Positions 1 through 8,805 of a stretch of DNA of 64,000 bases are shown piece after piece (position 1 is the first letter of the stretch; each line of letters starts with the position of its first letter). The notes beneath the pieces were generated by a model, which was not told where the DNA came from, searched no databases, and saw nothing but the letters and a program-made list of their open reading frames with translations. The stretch lies in assembly GCF_011392075.1 (NCBI RefSeq), contig NZ_JAAJBV010000011.1:1-64000 (forward strand), in the 5' to 3' direction. Source of the DNA: Flavobacterium celericrescens. GTDB lineage: Bacteria; Bacteroidota; Bacteroidia; Flavobacteriales; Flavobacteriaceae. A program made the translations under genes and the position numbers.

Positions 1-77
1 TTTTTGACTTTTTTTAAAGTTTTTTTGATTTGTTTAATCTCCCAGTTTGTGTATGAACTTCTGCTCTAATGCGGGTG

Positions 78-107
78 CAAAAGTAGAAATCTTTTCTTTA
101 TCCACAA
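78..107 (-). promoter_or_regulatory. Strong leftward sigma-A-type promoter, possibly for a stable-RNA operon
   Basis: On the minus strand there is TTG (107-105), a 19-base spacer and TACTTTTG (85-78), followed by CACCCGC. This fits the Bacteroidota -33/-7 consensus very well. The transcript would leave the window to the left. The downstream leader carries A/T tracts (AACTTTAAAAAAAGT near 10-25) of the kind I associate with flavobacterial rRNA leaders, so an rRNA operon may lie just outside; this is inference. Confidence 0.6.
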
Positions 108-644
108 GCCTTTTGTAATCTTTTTTTTGCCTTTTTTCTGATGTTTTTCTTAACTCACTGATAACAAGGATTTAATACAAGAAAGTTTTTTACATCCCCA
201 TAGCCCCCTTCAAAGAGGGAATGCTTTTATAGGGTATTTGCTTGTTTGAATGTTGAATGAAGATTAACGAATTTTGAATAGTGAAGTTTTCAAATATTGC
301 AGTTACATCCCTCTATCTCCCTTCGAAGGGGAATTCTTTCTACATATATATAGGTGTTGTTAAATTTTTAGTTGTGAGCTTAACTGAGTTAAGCCGTAGC
401 CTGCTGCGCAAAAGATTCCTATGCTTCGGAAGGACAACTCATTTTGAGAGGGATTTGTGCTCGCGGTGCGAGCCAGTGAAATGGTAATATAGAATACGAT
501 ACGTCTTGCTTAGCCCCGATGAGAGCGGCATCCTTTTATAAACCCATCAGGTTTGTAAAAGATATAGTGGACAGCGGGATGGATAGTTTTATGGAATGCG
601 GAATGTGTGCTGCTAATCTTTTTCAATATTATGCCTTATATATA
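108..644. other. Long intergenic region with degenerate repeats, no convincing gene
   Basis: I see no supported gene here. The only longer open frame (281-487) starts at GTG, has no recognisable domain and runs through repeat sequence. The region holds two related palindrome-containing units of about 35 bases (CATCCC..CCCTTC-aa/ga-GGG near 192-222 and 304-340), a GC-rich hairpin (GCTCGC/GCGAGC, 459-473) and a dispersed repeat at 511-580. It separates the leftward promoter at 78-107 from the rightward thrS promoter. Confidence 0.6.
511..580. repeat. Dispersed intergenic hairpin repeat (AGCCCCGAT..AGCGGGA family), copy 1
   Basis: The unit begins TAGCCCCGAT and ends CAGCGGGAT, so its ends can pair (CCCG/CGGG). 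Inside, TTTTATAAACC pairs with GGTTTGTAAAA. A shorter relative with the same ends is at 63,608-63,650. The shared outer motif and variable inner stem suggest a mobile or structured intergenic element rather than coding sequence. Confidence 0.55.
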
Positions 645-675
645 TTGTATGGATTTTATTATTCTACTATATTTG
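645..675 (+). promoter_or_regulatory. thrS promoter
   Basis: TTG at 645-647, a 20-base spacer and TATATTTG at 668-675 match the Bacteroidota vegetative promoter. The expected start falls roughly 15 bases before the thrS ATG at 696, so the leader is short and leaves no room for a T-box-like regulator. Confidence 0.7.
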
Positions 676-695
676 CAGCTTATAAATTTTAAAAA

Positions 696-2636
696 ATGAT
701 AAAAGTTACTTTACCCGACGGGTCGGTTAAGGAGATGGCTCAAGGAGTTACTCCAATGGATGTTGCGAAAAGCATTAGTGAAGGATTGGCTAGAAACGTG
801 ATTTCGGCTTCCTACAATGGTACCACTATTGAAACGACGACGACCTTAACGACGGACGGTACACTTATATTATATACGTGGAATGACAAAGAGGGCAAAA
901 AAGCTTTTTGGCATTCGACTTCGCACGTGATGGCGCAAGCTTTGGAAGAAATTTTTCCTGGAATTAAATTAACACTTGGACCTGCAATTGATAATGGTTT
1001 TTATTACGACGTGGATTTTGGTGATAAAAAAATTACGGATGCTGATTTCAAAAAAATTGAAGATCGTGTGTTAGAAATTTCGAGAGAGAAACATGAATTT
1101 AAAATGCGTCCGGTTTCAAAAGCGGAAGCATTGGAGGTTTATAAAAATAATGAGTACAAAACCGAATTGATTTCGAACTTAGAAGACGGAACGATTACGT
1201 TCTGTGATCATTCGAATTTCTTTGATTTGTGTCGTGGTGGACATATTCCTAATACAGGAATTATCAAAGCGATGAAAATTTTATCGGTAGCGGGTGCTTA
1301 CTGGAGAGGTGATGAAAAAAACAAGCAGTTAACTCGTGTTTACGGAATTTCGTTCCCGAAACAAAAAGACTTAACGGATTACTTAGAATTATTAGAAGAA
1401 GCAAAACGCCGCGATCATAGAAAATTAGGAAAAGAATTAGAATTGTTTCATTTTTCACAAAAAGTAGGGCAAGGTTTACCTTTATGGTTACCAAAAGGTG
1501 CTGCTTTGCGCGATAGATTAGAGCAATTCTTGAAAAAAGCACAGAAGAAAGCAGGTTACGAGCAAGTAGTTACGCCTCATATTGGGATGAAAGACTTGTA
1601 TGTAACTTCTGGACACTATGCTAAATATGGTGCGGATAGTTTCCAACCGATTCATACACCAGCGGAAGGCGAAGAGTTCTTGTTAAAACCAATGAACTGT
1701 CCACACCACTGTGAAATTTACAATGCAAGACCTTGGTCATACAAAGATTTACCAAAGCGTTATGCTGAATTTGGAACCGTATATCGTTATGAGCAATCAG
1801 GTGAATTGCATGGATTGACTCGTGTTAGAGGATTTACTCAAGATGATGCGCATATTTTCTGTACGCCTGATCAATTAGATACTGAGTTCAAAAATGTAAT
1901 CGACTTAGTATTGTACGTTTTTGGTTCATTAGGATTTGAAAACTTTACGGCTCAGGTTTCGGTTCGTGATTTAGATAATCCGGATAAATATATAGGTAGC
2001 GTTGAAAACTGGGAAAAAGCAGAAAATGCGATTATCAGTGCCGCGAAAGATAAAGGATTGAATTATGTGATTGAAGCTGGCGAAGCGGCTTTCTATGGTC
2101 CGAAATTGGATTTTATGGTAAAAGATGCTTTAGGCAGAAGTTGGCAATTAGGTACCATTCAGGTAGATTACAATTTACCAGAGCGTTTTGAATTGTCTTA
2201 TAAAGGTGCAGATGACAAGTTACATCGCCCTGTTATGATTCACCGAGCGCCTTTTGGTTCGATGGAACGTTTTATCGCAATTTTATTGGAACACACAGCA
2301 GGAAATTTTCCAATTTGGTTGATGCCTGAGCAAGCTATAATCTTGTCTTTGAGCGAGAAATATGAAAATTATGCAAAAAAAGTTTTAGATTTGCTAGAAA
2401 ATCACGAAATTCGCGCCCTAATTGACAACCGAAACGAAACAATCGGTAAGAAAATTAGAGAAGCGGAGATGAACAAATACCCGTTTATGCTGATTGTTGG
2501 CGAGGAAGAAGAAAAAAACGGAACCATTTCTGTGAGACAACGCGGACAAGAAGGAAAAGGAAATATATCGGTTACTATTGAGCAGTTTGCAGCAATGATA
2601 AACGAAGAAATCAATAAAACATTAAAACAATTTTAA
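696..2636 (+). CDS. thrS: Threonyl-tRNA synthetase
   Basis: Charges tRNA-Thr with threonine in the cytoplasm. The 646-aa protein has the full family layout: an N-terminal TGS domain (about 1-60), the second additional (editing) domain (about 80-225), a class II catalytic core with the zinc-site Cys in MNCPHHCE, motif 2 around [12 protein letters not shown], and a C-terminal anticodon-binding domain (about 540-640). The ATG sits about 20 bases behind a good promoter. infC begins 22 bases after the stop, giving the thrS-infC-rpmI-rplT order seen in many bacteria. Length and motifs are complete. Confidence 0.97.
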   Translation: MIKVTLPDGSVKEMAQGVTPMDVAKSISEGLARNVISASYNGTTIETTTTLTTDGTLILYTWNDKEGKKAFWHSTSHVMAQALEEIFPGIKLTLGPAIDNGFYYDVDFGDKKITDADFKKIEDRVLEISREKHEFKMRPVSKAEALEVYKNNEYKTELISNLEDGTITFCDHSNFFDLCRGGHIPNTGIIKAMKILSVAGAYWRGDEKNKQLTRVYGISFPKQKDLTDYLELLEEAKRRDHRKLGKELELFHFSQKVGQGLPLWLPKGAALRDRLEQFLKKAQKKAGYEQVVTPHIGMKDLYVTSGHYAKYGADSFQPIHTPAEGEEFLLKPMNCPHHCEIYNARPWSYKDLPKRYAEFGTVYRYEQSGELHGLTRVRGFTQDDAHIFCTPDQLDTEFKNVIDLVLYVFGSLGFENFTAQVSVRDLDNPDKYIGSVENWEKAENAIISAAKDKGLNYVIEAGEAAFYGPKLDFMVKDALGRSWQLGTIQVDYNLPERFELSYKGADDKLHRPVMIHRAPFGSMERFIAILLEHTAGNFPIWLMPEQAIILSLSEKYENYAKKVLDLLENHEIRALIDNRNETIGKKIREAEMNKYPFMLIVGEEEEKNGTISVRQRGQEGKGNISVTIEQFAAMINEEINKTLKQF

Positions 2637-2658
2637 GTTTAACTAAAATAATAAAGCC

Positions 2659-3216
2659 ATAGCAATTAGAAACAACAGAGGTTTTCAACCTCGAGAAGAG
2701 AAAAAAGCAGCGCACCGTATAAACAATTTAATACGTGTTGCTGAAGTACGTTTAGTAGGTGAAAATATTGAACCAGGAGTTTACAAAATAGCCGATGCAC
2801 TTCGATTAGCTGAAGAGCAAGAAGTTGATTTGGTAGAAATTTCTCCAAATGCTGAACCGCCAGTTTGTAAATTGATGGATTATGGTAAATTTTTGTACCA
2901 ACAAAAGAAGAGAGATAAAGAATTAAAAGCAAAATCAACTCAAATCGTAATTAAAGAGATTCGTTTTGGACCTCAAACAGATGAGCATGATTATGAATTT
3001 AAGAAAAAAAATGCGTTGAAATTTTTACAAGATGGTGCTAAATTAAAAGCATTTGTATTCTTTAAAGGACGTTCAATTATCTATAAAGAGCAAGGACAAA
3101 TTTTATTATTACGTTTAGCACAAGAATTGGAAGAATATGGTAAAGTTGAAGCCATGCCAGTTTTAGAAGGAAAACGTATGATTATGTACATCGCTCCTAA
3201 AAAGAAAGGGAAATAG
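2659..3216 (+). CDS. infC: Translation initiation factor IF-3, probable AUA start
   Basis: Binds the 30S subunit and checks start codon and initiator tRNA. The recognisable sequence starts well before the first in-frame ATG or [13 protein letters not shown] at about 2,662 continues into [20 protein letters not shown] and the typical C-domain ([30 protein letters not shown]). The stop at 2,644 leaves only non-canonical codons upstream. ATA at 2,659 gives MAIRNNRGF.., 185 aa, matching the usual length. Rare start codons (AUU/AUA class) in infC are the known basis of IF-3 autoregulation. A start at 2,830 would remove the N-domain. Confidence 0.93.
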   Translation: MAIRNNRGFQPREEKKAAHRINNLIRVAEVRLVGENIEPGVYKIADALRLAEEQEVDLVEISPNAEPPVCKLMDYGKFLYQQKKRDKELKAKSTQIVIKEIRFGPQTDEHDYEFKKKNALKFLQDGAKLKAFVFFKGRSIIYKEQGQILLLRLAQELEEYGKVEAMPVLEGKRMIMYIAPKKKGK

Positions 3217-3333
3217 TTTTAGTGATAAGTGACAAGTAATTAGTGATTAGTTGCTAAACTATATAAATAGTGATTACCTAGTAATCCTACATTAAAAATA
3301 ATAAGTAAGATAGATTATAAATACAGGAAGAAA
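3217..3333 (+). repeat. A/T-rich spacer with AGTGATTAGT-like low-complexity repeats
   Basis: Between infC and rpmI lies a run of imperfect repeats (AGTGATAAGTGACAAG, AATTAGTGATTAG). The same vocabulary recurs at 10,345-10,372, 59,671-59,701, 62,578-62,610, 62,911-62,941 and 63,140-63,172. No gene is evident. Confidence 0.5.
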
Positions 3334-3531
3334 ATGCCTAAAATGAAAACGAAATCTAGTGCTAAGAAACGATTCAAAGTTACTGGTTCTGGAAAAATCA
3401 AAAGAAAACACGCTTTTAAAAGTCACATTTTGACTAAAAAATCTAAAAAGCGTAAATTAGCTTTAACTCATTCTACTTTGGTTCACCCAACAGATGAGAG
3501 AAGCATTAAACAACAATTGAATATTATTTAA
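3334..3531 (+). CDS. rpmI: 50S ribosomal protein L35
   Basis: Small basic protein of the large ribosomal subunit. It is 65 aa, starts [20 protein letters not shown] and keeps the signature [19 protein letters not shown], the standard L35 pattern and length. It stands between infC and rplT, in the usual order, with spacers of about 117 bases on both sides. Confidence 0.96.
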   Translation: MPKMKTKSSAKKRFKVTGSGKIKRKHAFKSHILTKKSKKRKLALTHSTLVHPTDERSIKQQLNII

Positions 3532-3650
3532 TTCGTTGTTTGGTTAAAACAATTTAGTAACCCTGGAGTGGGCTGTTTTAAATTCAGAATTTTGAGTTTA
3601 GAATTTAGAAGAATCGAAAGATCGCCTTACTGCAAAAAACATTTAAAATT

Positions 3651-3995
3651 ATGCCAAGAGCAACAAATTCAGTAGCATCAAAAGCTCGTAAAAAAAGAGT
3701 ATTAAAACAAGCCAAAGGTTTCTTTGGAAGACGTAAAAACGTTTGGACTGTAGCTAAAAACGCGGTAGAAAAAGCAATGGTTTATGCTTACCGTGATAGA
3801 AAACAAAATAAAAGAAATTTCCGTGCTTTATGGATTACGCGTATCAATGCTGGTGCACGTTTACATGGCATGAGTTATTCTCAATTTATGGGTAAAGCTA
3901 AAGCTAACAACATCGAATTGAACCGTAAAGTTCTTGCAGATTTAGCTATGAACCACCCAGCTGCTTTCACAGCTATCGTTAACAAAATTAAATAA
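3651..3995 (+). CDS. rplT: 50S ribosomal protein L20
   Basis: rRNA-binding assembly protein of the large subunit. The 114-aa sequence [16 protein letters not shown].. with [22 protein letters not shown] and [20 protein letters not shown] is diagnostic. It is the last gene of the thrS-infC-rpmI-rplT cluster and is followed by a clear terminator at 4,031-4,055. Confidence 0.97.
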   Translation: MPRATNSVASKARKKRVLKQAKGFFGRRKNVWTVAKNAVEKAMVYAYRDRKQNKRNFRALWITRINAGARLHGMSYSQFMGKAKANNIELNRKVLADLAMNHPAAFTAIVNKIK

Positions 3996-4030
3996 TTACG
4001 TCTAACTCAGTTTATCTTACTTATATATCA

Positions 4031-4055
4031 AACCCCGATTATGTCGGGGTTTTTT
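4031..4055 (+). terminator. Intrinsic terminator of the thrS-rplT operon
   Basis: AACCCCGA (4,031-4,038) and TCGGGGTT (4,044-4,051) form an 8-bp stem with a 5-base loop, followed by a T run. It closes the translation-factor operon 36 bases after rplT. Confidence 0.85.
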
Positions 4056-4079
4056 ATTTATAACTTAATTTTTTAACAT

Positions 4080-4661
4080 ATGAAACTCGTATTTGCTTCT
4101 AACAATAAAAATAAAATTAAAGAAATTCAAGCATTAGTTCCTTCAACCTTTCAAATAGTTAGCCTAGAAGACATTAGCTGCTTTGAAGACATACCAGAAA
4201 CTGCTGATACAATTGAAGGAAATGCAATACTAAAGGCAAATTATGTAACTGAAAAATTTGGGCTAAACTGCTTCGCTGATGATTCAGGATTAGAAGTAGA
4301 TGCGCTTGATGGAGCTCCAGGAGTATATTCTGCAAGATACGCAGGAGAACCAAAAGATGATGAAAAAAACATTGATAAATTGTTACTAAATCTTACAAAC
4401 AAAACCAATAGGAAGGCAAATTTTAAAACAGTAATAGCACTTAATTATGAAGGAAAACAATTTCTTTTTACAGGAATAATTAATGGCAAAATTATCACAG
4501 AAAAAATTGGTACAAATGGATTTGGATATGACCCCATTTTTATTGCTGATAATTATGAGAAAACCTTCGCTGAACTAACTTTACAAGAAAAATCAACCAT
4601 TAGCCACAGAGGAAAAGCAGTAAAACAACTCATCAAATTTTTAGAAGAAAAAAACGACTGA
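4080..4661 (+). CDS. rdgB: Non-canonical purine NTP pyrophosphatase (RdgB/HAM1 family)
   Basis: Hydrolyses ITP, dITP and XTP to the monophosphates, keeping deaminated purines out of nucleic acids. The 193-aa protein has the N-terminal ASNNKNKIKEI nucleotide-binding motif, the FADDSGLEVDALDGAPGVYSAR signature and the C-terminal SHRGKA motif. Its length is normal. It stands alone between the rplT terminator and the helicase gene. Confidence 0.93.
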   Translation: MKLVFASNNKNKIKEIQALVPSTFQIVSLEDISCFEDIPETADTIEGNAILKANYVTEKFGLNCFADDSGLEVDALDGAPGVYSARYAGEPKDDEKNIDKLLLNLTNKTNRKANFKTVIALNYEGKQFLFTGIINGKIITEKIGTNGFGYDPIFIADNYEKTFAELTLQEKSTISHRGKAVKQLIKFLEEKND

Positions 4662-4764
4662 TTTAATTCAAAAAATCCTTTTTTTAAAAAATAACATTTC
4701 TAAAAAATAATTAACAAATTGAAAATCAATTAGTAACAAATTAGTTTATGTAGTATTTAAACTG

Positions 4765-4772
4765 TACCTTTG
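4765..4772 (+). promoter_or_regulatory. -7 box upstream of the DEAD-box helicase gene
   Basis: TACCTTTG followed by CACCC at 4,765-4,777 is the canonical strong flavobacterial -7 element. A TTG at the ideal distance is not obvious (TTAG at 4,741), so only the -7 box is called. The ATG follows 20 bases later. Confidence 0.55.
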
Positions 4773-4792
4773 CACCCAATTTAAAATATTAT

Positions 4793-6694
4793 ATGAATAA
4801 ATTTGAACAATTAGGATTGAATGAGTCGCTACTGCTGGCGATTAAAGATCTAGGATTTGAGAATCCGTCAGAAGTGCAAGAAAAAGCGATTCCAGTACTA
4901 TTGGAACAAAACACAGATTTAGTTGCCCTAGCGCAAACAGGTACAGGGAAAACCGCAGCTTTTGGTTTCCCGCTAATTCAAAAAATTGATGCTGAAAATA
5001 GAAATACACAAGCATTAATTTTATCGCCAACACGTGAATTATGCTTACAAATCACCAACGAGATTAAATTATACTCAAAGTACATAAAAGGGTTACATAC
5101 CGTGGCTGTTTATGGTGGTGCAAGCATTACAGAACAAGCTAGAGAGGTTAAACGTGGTGCACAAATCATTGTGGCAACACCAGGTAGAATGCAAGACATG
5201 ATTAATAGAGGTCTTGTAAACATTAAAAACATTGATTTTTGTATCTTAGATGAGGCGGATGAAATGTTAAATATGGGATTCTACGACGACATTTGTTCCA
5301 TTTTATCGGACACACCAGACGAGAAAAACACATGGTTATTCTCTGCAACTATGCCAGCTGAAGTAGCTCGTATTGCAAAACAATTTATGGCAGAACCAAA
5401 AGAAATTACTGTTGGAAGTAAAAATTCTGGTTCAGCAACTGTTTCTCACGAATTTTATGTTGTTAATGCACGTGATCGCTACGAAGCCTTAAAACGTTTA
5501 GCAGATGCCAACCCAGATATTTTCTCGGTTGTATTTTGTAGAACTAAAAGGGATACGCAAGCTGTAGCTGAAAAATTAATTGAAGATGGTTATAATGCAG
5601 CTGCATTACACGGAGATTTATCGCAAGCACAACGTGATGGTGTGATGAAATCATTCAGAGGACGTCAAATCCAAATGCTTGTTGCTACTGACGTTGCTGC
5701 TCGTGGAATTGACGTTGATAATGTAACTCACGTAGTAAACTATCAATTGCCAGACGAAATTGAAACATACAATCACCGTTCTGGAAGAACTGGTAGAGCT
5801 GGAAAATTAGGTACTTCAATTGTTATCATTACCAAAAGTGAAATCAGAAAAATACACTCAATTGAGCGTATAATTCAACAAAAATTTCAAGAAAAAACAA
5901 TTCCTTCTGGAATTGAAATCTGCGAAATTCAGTTATTACACTTGGCAAACAAAATTAAAGATACAGAAGTTGATCATGAAATAGACAACTATTTACCAGC
6001 TATTAACGAAGTTTTAGATGGATTATCTAAAGAAGAATTAATCAAAAAAATGGTTTCTGTAGAATTCAATAGATTTATCAATTACTACAAATCTAAACGT
6101 GATATTACAGGTGAAAGAAGTAATGATAGAGAAAGAAGTTCTGAACCAAGAGAAATTAGAGCTGGTGATCCAGTTCGTTATTTCATCAACATTGGTGCAA
6201 GAGACGATTTCGATTGGATGCAGTTGAAAGATTTTATAAAAGAAACTGTTGAATTAGGCAGAGACGACGTATTTAAAGTAGACGTAAAAGAAGGTTTCTC
6301 ATTCTTTAATACTGATGGTGAACATACAGACAAAGTAATGTCTGTTCTTAATGGATATGACATGAATGGTCGTAGAATCAACGTTGAAATTTCTAAAAAC
6401 GACGGTGGCGGAAGACGCGATCACAACGGAAGAAATTCTGGTGGCGGAAGACGCGAAGGCGGGTTTAGAGGTGACAGAAGCGGTTCGGCTCCAAGAAGAG
6501 AAGGCGGAAGAGACGGAGGTTTCAGAAGCGACAGAGGTTCGGCTCCAAGAAGAGAAGGTGGAAGAGATAGTGGATTTAGAGGTGAGAGAAGTAGTTCTGC
6601 TCCAAGAAGAGAAGGCGGATTTTCTGACAGAGCTCCAAGACGTGCTGAAAGTGCTGGAGATTCATCAAGACCAAGAAGACCAAGAAGAAGTTAA
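4793..6694 (+). CDS. DEAD-box ATP-dependent RNA helicase with DbpA-type RNA-binding domain and RG-rich tail
   Basis: Unwinds RNA duplexes, typically in ribosome assembly or cold-shock translation. The 633-aa protein has the motifs AQTGTGKT, PTREL, TPGR, DEAD and SAT in RecA domain 1, then ARGID and HRSGRTGRAG in domain 2. A DbpA/RRM-like domain follows (about 455-530, VRYFINIGARD..). The last 90 residues are RG-rich repeats built on SAPRREGG. This architecture matches the CsdA/DeaD group; I do not assign a symbol. The repeated codons also open a second frame (6,366-6,719) that I regard as a by-product. Confidence 0.93.
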   Translation: MNKFEQLGLNESLLLAIKDLGFENPSEVQEKAIPVLLEQNTDLVALAQTGTGKTAAFGFPLIQKIDAENRNTQALILSPTRELCLQITNEIKLYSKYIKGLHTVAVYGGASITEQAREVKRGAQIIVATPGRMQDMINRGLVNIKNIDFCILDEADEMLNMGFYDDICSILSDTPDEKNTWLFSATMPAEVARIAKQFMAEPKEITVGSKNSGSATVSHEFYVVNARDRYEALKRLADANPDIFSVVFCRTKRDTQAVAEKLIEDGYNAAALHGDLSQAQRDGVMKSFRGRQIQMLVATDVAARGIDVDNVTHVVNYQLPDEIETYNHRSGRTGRAGKLGTSIVIITKSEIRKIHSIERIIQQKFQEKTIPSGIEICEIQLLHLANKIKDTEVDHEIDNYLPAINEVLDGLSKEELIKKMVSVEFNRFINYYKSKRDITGERSNDRERSSEPREIRAGDPVRYFINIGARDDFDWMQLKDFIKETVELGRDDVFKVDVKEGFSFFNTDGEHTDKVMSVLNGYDMNGRRINVEISKNDGGGRRDHNGRNSGGGRREGGFRGDRSGSAPRREGGRDGGFRSDRGSAPRREGGRDSGFRGERSSSAPRREGGFSDRAPRRAESAGDSSRPRRPRRS

Positions 6695-6756
6695 CACAAA
6701 ATCGTTAATTTTCTTATAAAATTACTAAAAACTGTAGAATATCATCATTTGATTTG

Positions 6757-6764
6757 TATTTTTG
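6757..6764 (+). promoter_or_regulatory. -7 box that fixes the start of the exported protein gene at 6,782
   Basis: TATTTTTG fits TAnnTTTG. A TTG codon at 6,749 in frame with the gene lies upstream of this box, so it cannot be in the transcript. The ATG at 6,782, with a signal peptide, is the likely start. Confidence 0.5.
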
Positions 6765-6781
6765 ACTTAATTATACAGCTA

Positions 6782-7552
6782 ATGAAATATTTTACAGTTT
6801 TTCTTTTTTCAATCATTACTTCTTTTGTGTTTGCACAAAATGATTCTTTAGTTACTATAAAAGGAACCGTCATCAATAATGAGACTAAACTTCCACTTAG
6901 TAATGTAAATGTTATCAATGCAACGCGCGTTATTGGAACATCTACATCTGGAAGCGGTACTTTTGAAATTGCTACAAAACTGAATGATACGCTTTTGTTT
7001 TCATATATTGGATATGAAACTGTAAAAGTAAAAGTAACTAACGATTGGATTAAAAACAATCCTACTAAGATTTACCTAACAGAAAAAGCTTATGTCTTAG
7101 ACGAAGTAATCGTTAGACAATATGAACTTACTGGATATGTTGAAGTAGATACAGAATTAATACCTGTAGCTGCTGACGGCTATCGATATAGCATTTCTGG
7201 ACTCAATGCAGGTTATGAAGCTGGTGATAAATCTCCCGGAGCCGTCTCAAGAGTAATCGGTTCAATATTTAATCCTGCTGACTTACTATATAATGTCTTT
7301 GGAAAAAGACCCGCAGAAATGAAAAAACTAAAAGAAATGAAAAAAGACGATACTGTCAGAAATCTTTTAGCCACTAAATTTGATAGAGAAACGCTTGCTG
7401 CTCTATTAGAAATTGATAAAGATGATATTCCTCAAATTTTAGAAAATTGCAATTATTCAGAATATTTTATTCAAACAGCAAATGATTTACAAATCATGGA
7501 TGCCATAAGTTTATGTTATGAAGAATATAAAATATTGAAAAAAAATAAGTAA
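6782..7552 (+). CDS. Exported protein with carboxypeptidase-regulatory-like domain
   Basis: The 256-aa protein starts MKYFTVFLFSIITSFVFAQ, a clear Sec signal peptide. It continues with a CarboxypepD_reg-like beta-sandwich (about 25-105: VTIKGTVINNETKLPLSNVNV.. FSYIGYETVKVKV..), the plug-proximal module of TonB-linked receptors that also occurs alone in Bacteroidota. The C-terminal half is uncharacterised. The function is unknown; a cell-envelope role is inferred from the signal peptide. The start is chosen over the TTG at 6,749 because that codon precedes the -7 box. Confidence 0.75.
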   Translation: MKYFTVFLFSIITSFVFAQNDSLVTIKGTVINNETKLPLSNVNVINATRVIGTSTSGSGTFEIATKLNDTLLFSYIGYETVKVKVTNDWIKNNPTKIYLTEKAYVLDEVIVRQYELTGYVEVDTELIPVAADGYRYSISGLNAGYEAGDKSPGAVSRVIGSIFNPADLLYNVFGKRPAEMKKLKEMKKDDTVRNLLATKFDRETLAALLEIDKDDIPQILENCNYSEYFIQTANDLQIMDAISLCYEEYKILKKNK

Positions 7553-7555
7553 TTC

Positions 7556-8221
7556 TTATTCTTTTATTTCATAAAATTTCTTTTCTATAAATTCAATATC
7601 TTTTATTGATTTTCTTGTCCAATCTAAACGTTTATCTAACACTTCATCTTCAGTCAATTGCCAATTGATTTCTGATTGTCTCAAGCGGTTAGTAACGTCT
7701 TGAATAATAATTGCTGCTGAAACAGAAATATTCAAACTTTCCGTATAACCTACCATTGGTATTTTCAAAAAACCATCGGCTTGTTGAATAACTTCCTCTG
7801 ATAAACCATTTCTTTCAGTGCCAAAAAATAAGGCCGAAGGTTTAGAAATATCAAACTCATGCAACATACATGAATCATTATGAGGAGTTGTGGCAATAAT
7901 TTGATAGCCTTGACCTTTTAACTCATTGATACAACTTTGTACCGAATTAAATCGATTTACATCAACCCATTTTTGGGCTCCCATTGCTATTTCAGTGTCT
8001 ATTCGTTTACCAAATTTTTCTTCAATTACATTCAATTCTTGAATTCCAAAAACCTCACAACTACGCATTACAGCGCTGGTATTGTGCAATTGATAAACAT
8101 CTTCAATTGCAATCGTAAAATGTTTGGTTCTATTTTTCAAAACTCTTAAAAAACCTTCTTTTCGATTTTCTGTAATGAATCCCTCTAAATATGCTAATAA
8201 CTCTTTTACATTATTTTTCAT
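7556..8221 (-). CDS. trmH: SpoU/TrmH-family RNA 2'-O-ribose methyltransferase
   Basis: Predicted to methylate the 2'-hydroxyl of a guanosine, as TrmH does at G18 of tRNA. The 221-aa sequence has the SPOUT knot motifs: NTSAVMRSCEVFG (motif 1), ALFFGTERNGLS (motif 2) and IPMVGYTESLNISVSAAI (motif 3, cofactor-binding knot). The C-terminal extension is typical of TrmH. The minus-strand -7 box TATTTTTG (8,233-8,226) ends only four bases before the ATG, so the message may be nearly leaderless. The gene is convergent with the exported-protein gene at 6,782-7,552. Confidence 0.88.
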   Translation of the reverse strand: MKNNVKELLAYLEGFITENRKEGFLRVLKNRTKHFTIAIEDVYQLHNTSAVMRSCEVFGIQELNVIEEKFGKRIDTEIAMGAQKWVDVNRFNSVQSCINELKGQGYQIIATTPHNDSCMLHEFDISKPSALFFGTERNGLSEEVIQQADGFLKIPMVGYTESLNISVSAAIIIQDVTNRLRQSEINWQLTEDEVLDKRLDWTRKSIKDIEFIEKKFYEIKE

Positions 8222-8274
8222 GCAACAAAAATAATACTACTTTTTTTATTATTTTAGTGAAAAAATAAAATTGC

Positions 8275-8805
8275 ATGACACAAGAAGAACTAATTCCTTT
8301 ATTATTAAAAAAAGATGATAGGTCGTTTACCCTACTCTACGATAATTATTCCAAGAGTTTGTACGGTATAATTTTTACACTTATTAAAGATCGAGAAGAA
8401 GCTGAAGATGTGCTTCAAGAAGTGTTTGTCAAAATATGGAAAAACATTGATACATATAACGAATCAAAAGGTCGTTTATATACTTGGATGTTAAATATTG
8501 CACGTAATACATCTATTGACAAATTGCGCTCAAAAAGCTTTAACAACAATCAAAAAAACTTATCAAGCGATAATTTCGTACATATACTTGACGATAACTC
8601 AAAAACTATCAACCAAATAGATGCGATAGGCATTAAGGAGTTTATAAAGAAATTAAAACCAAAATGCATTCAAATCATTGATTTGCTTTTTTTTAAAGGA
8701 TATACACAACAAGAAGCCTCTGATGAATTGGAAATTCCTTTAGGTACTGTTAAAACTCAAAATAGAAATTGTATGAACGAATTAAGACTATTAATCAATG
8801 AATAG
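8275..8805 (+). CDS. ECF-type RNA polymerase sigma factor
   Basis: Directs RNA polymerase to a small regulon. The 176-aa protein has sigma region 2 (DREEAEDVLQEVFVKIWKNID.. ARNTSIDKLRS) and region 4 (GYTQQEASDELEIPLGTVKTQNRNCMNELR), with no region 3, so it is group 4 (ECF). Its last 8 bases overlap the anti-sigma gene, indicating translational coupling. Confidence 0.93.
   Translation: MTQEELIPLLLKKDDRSFTLLYDNYSKSLYGIIFTLIKDREEAEDVLQEVFVKIWKNIDTYNESKGRLYTWMLNIARNTSIDKLRSKSFNNNQKNLSSDNFVHILDDNSKTINQIDAIGIKEFIKKLKPKCIQIIDLLFFKGYTQQEASDELEIPLGTVKTQNRNCMNELRLLINE

Noticed and set aside
281..487. 68-codon open frame upstream of thrS
   Set aside because: GTG start, no domain, passes through palindromic repeats; more likely chance.
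6366..6719. 117-codon frame overlapping the end of the helicase gene
   Set aside because: It is the second frame of the RG-rich repeats; low-complexity Glu/Val composition, no start signal.
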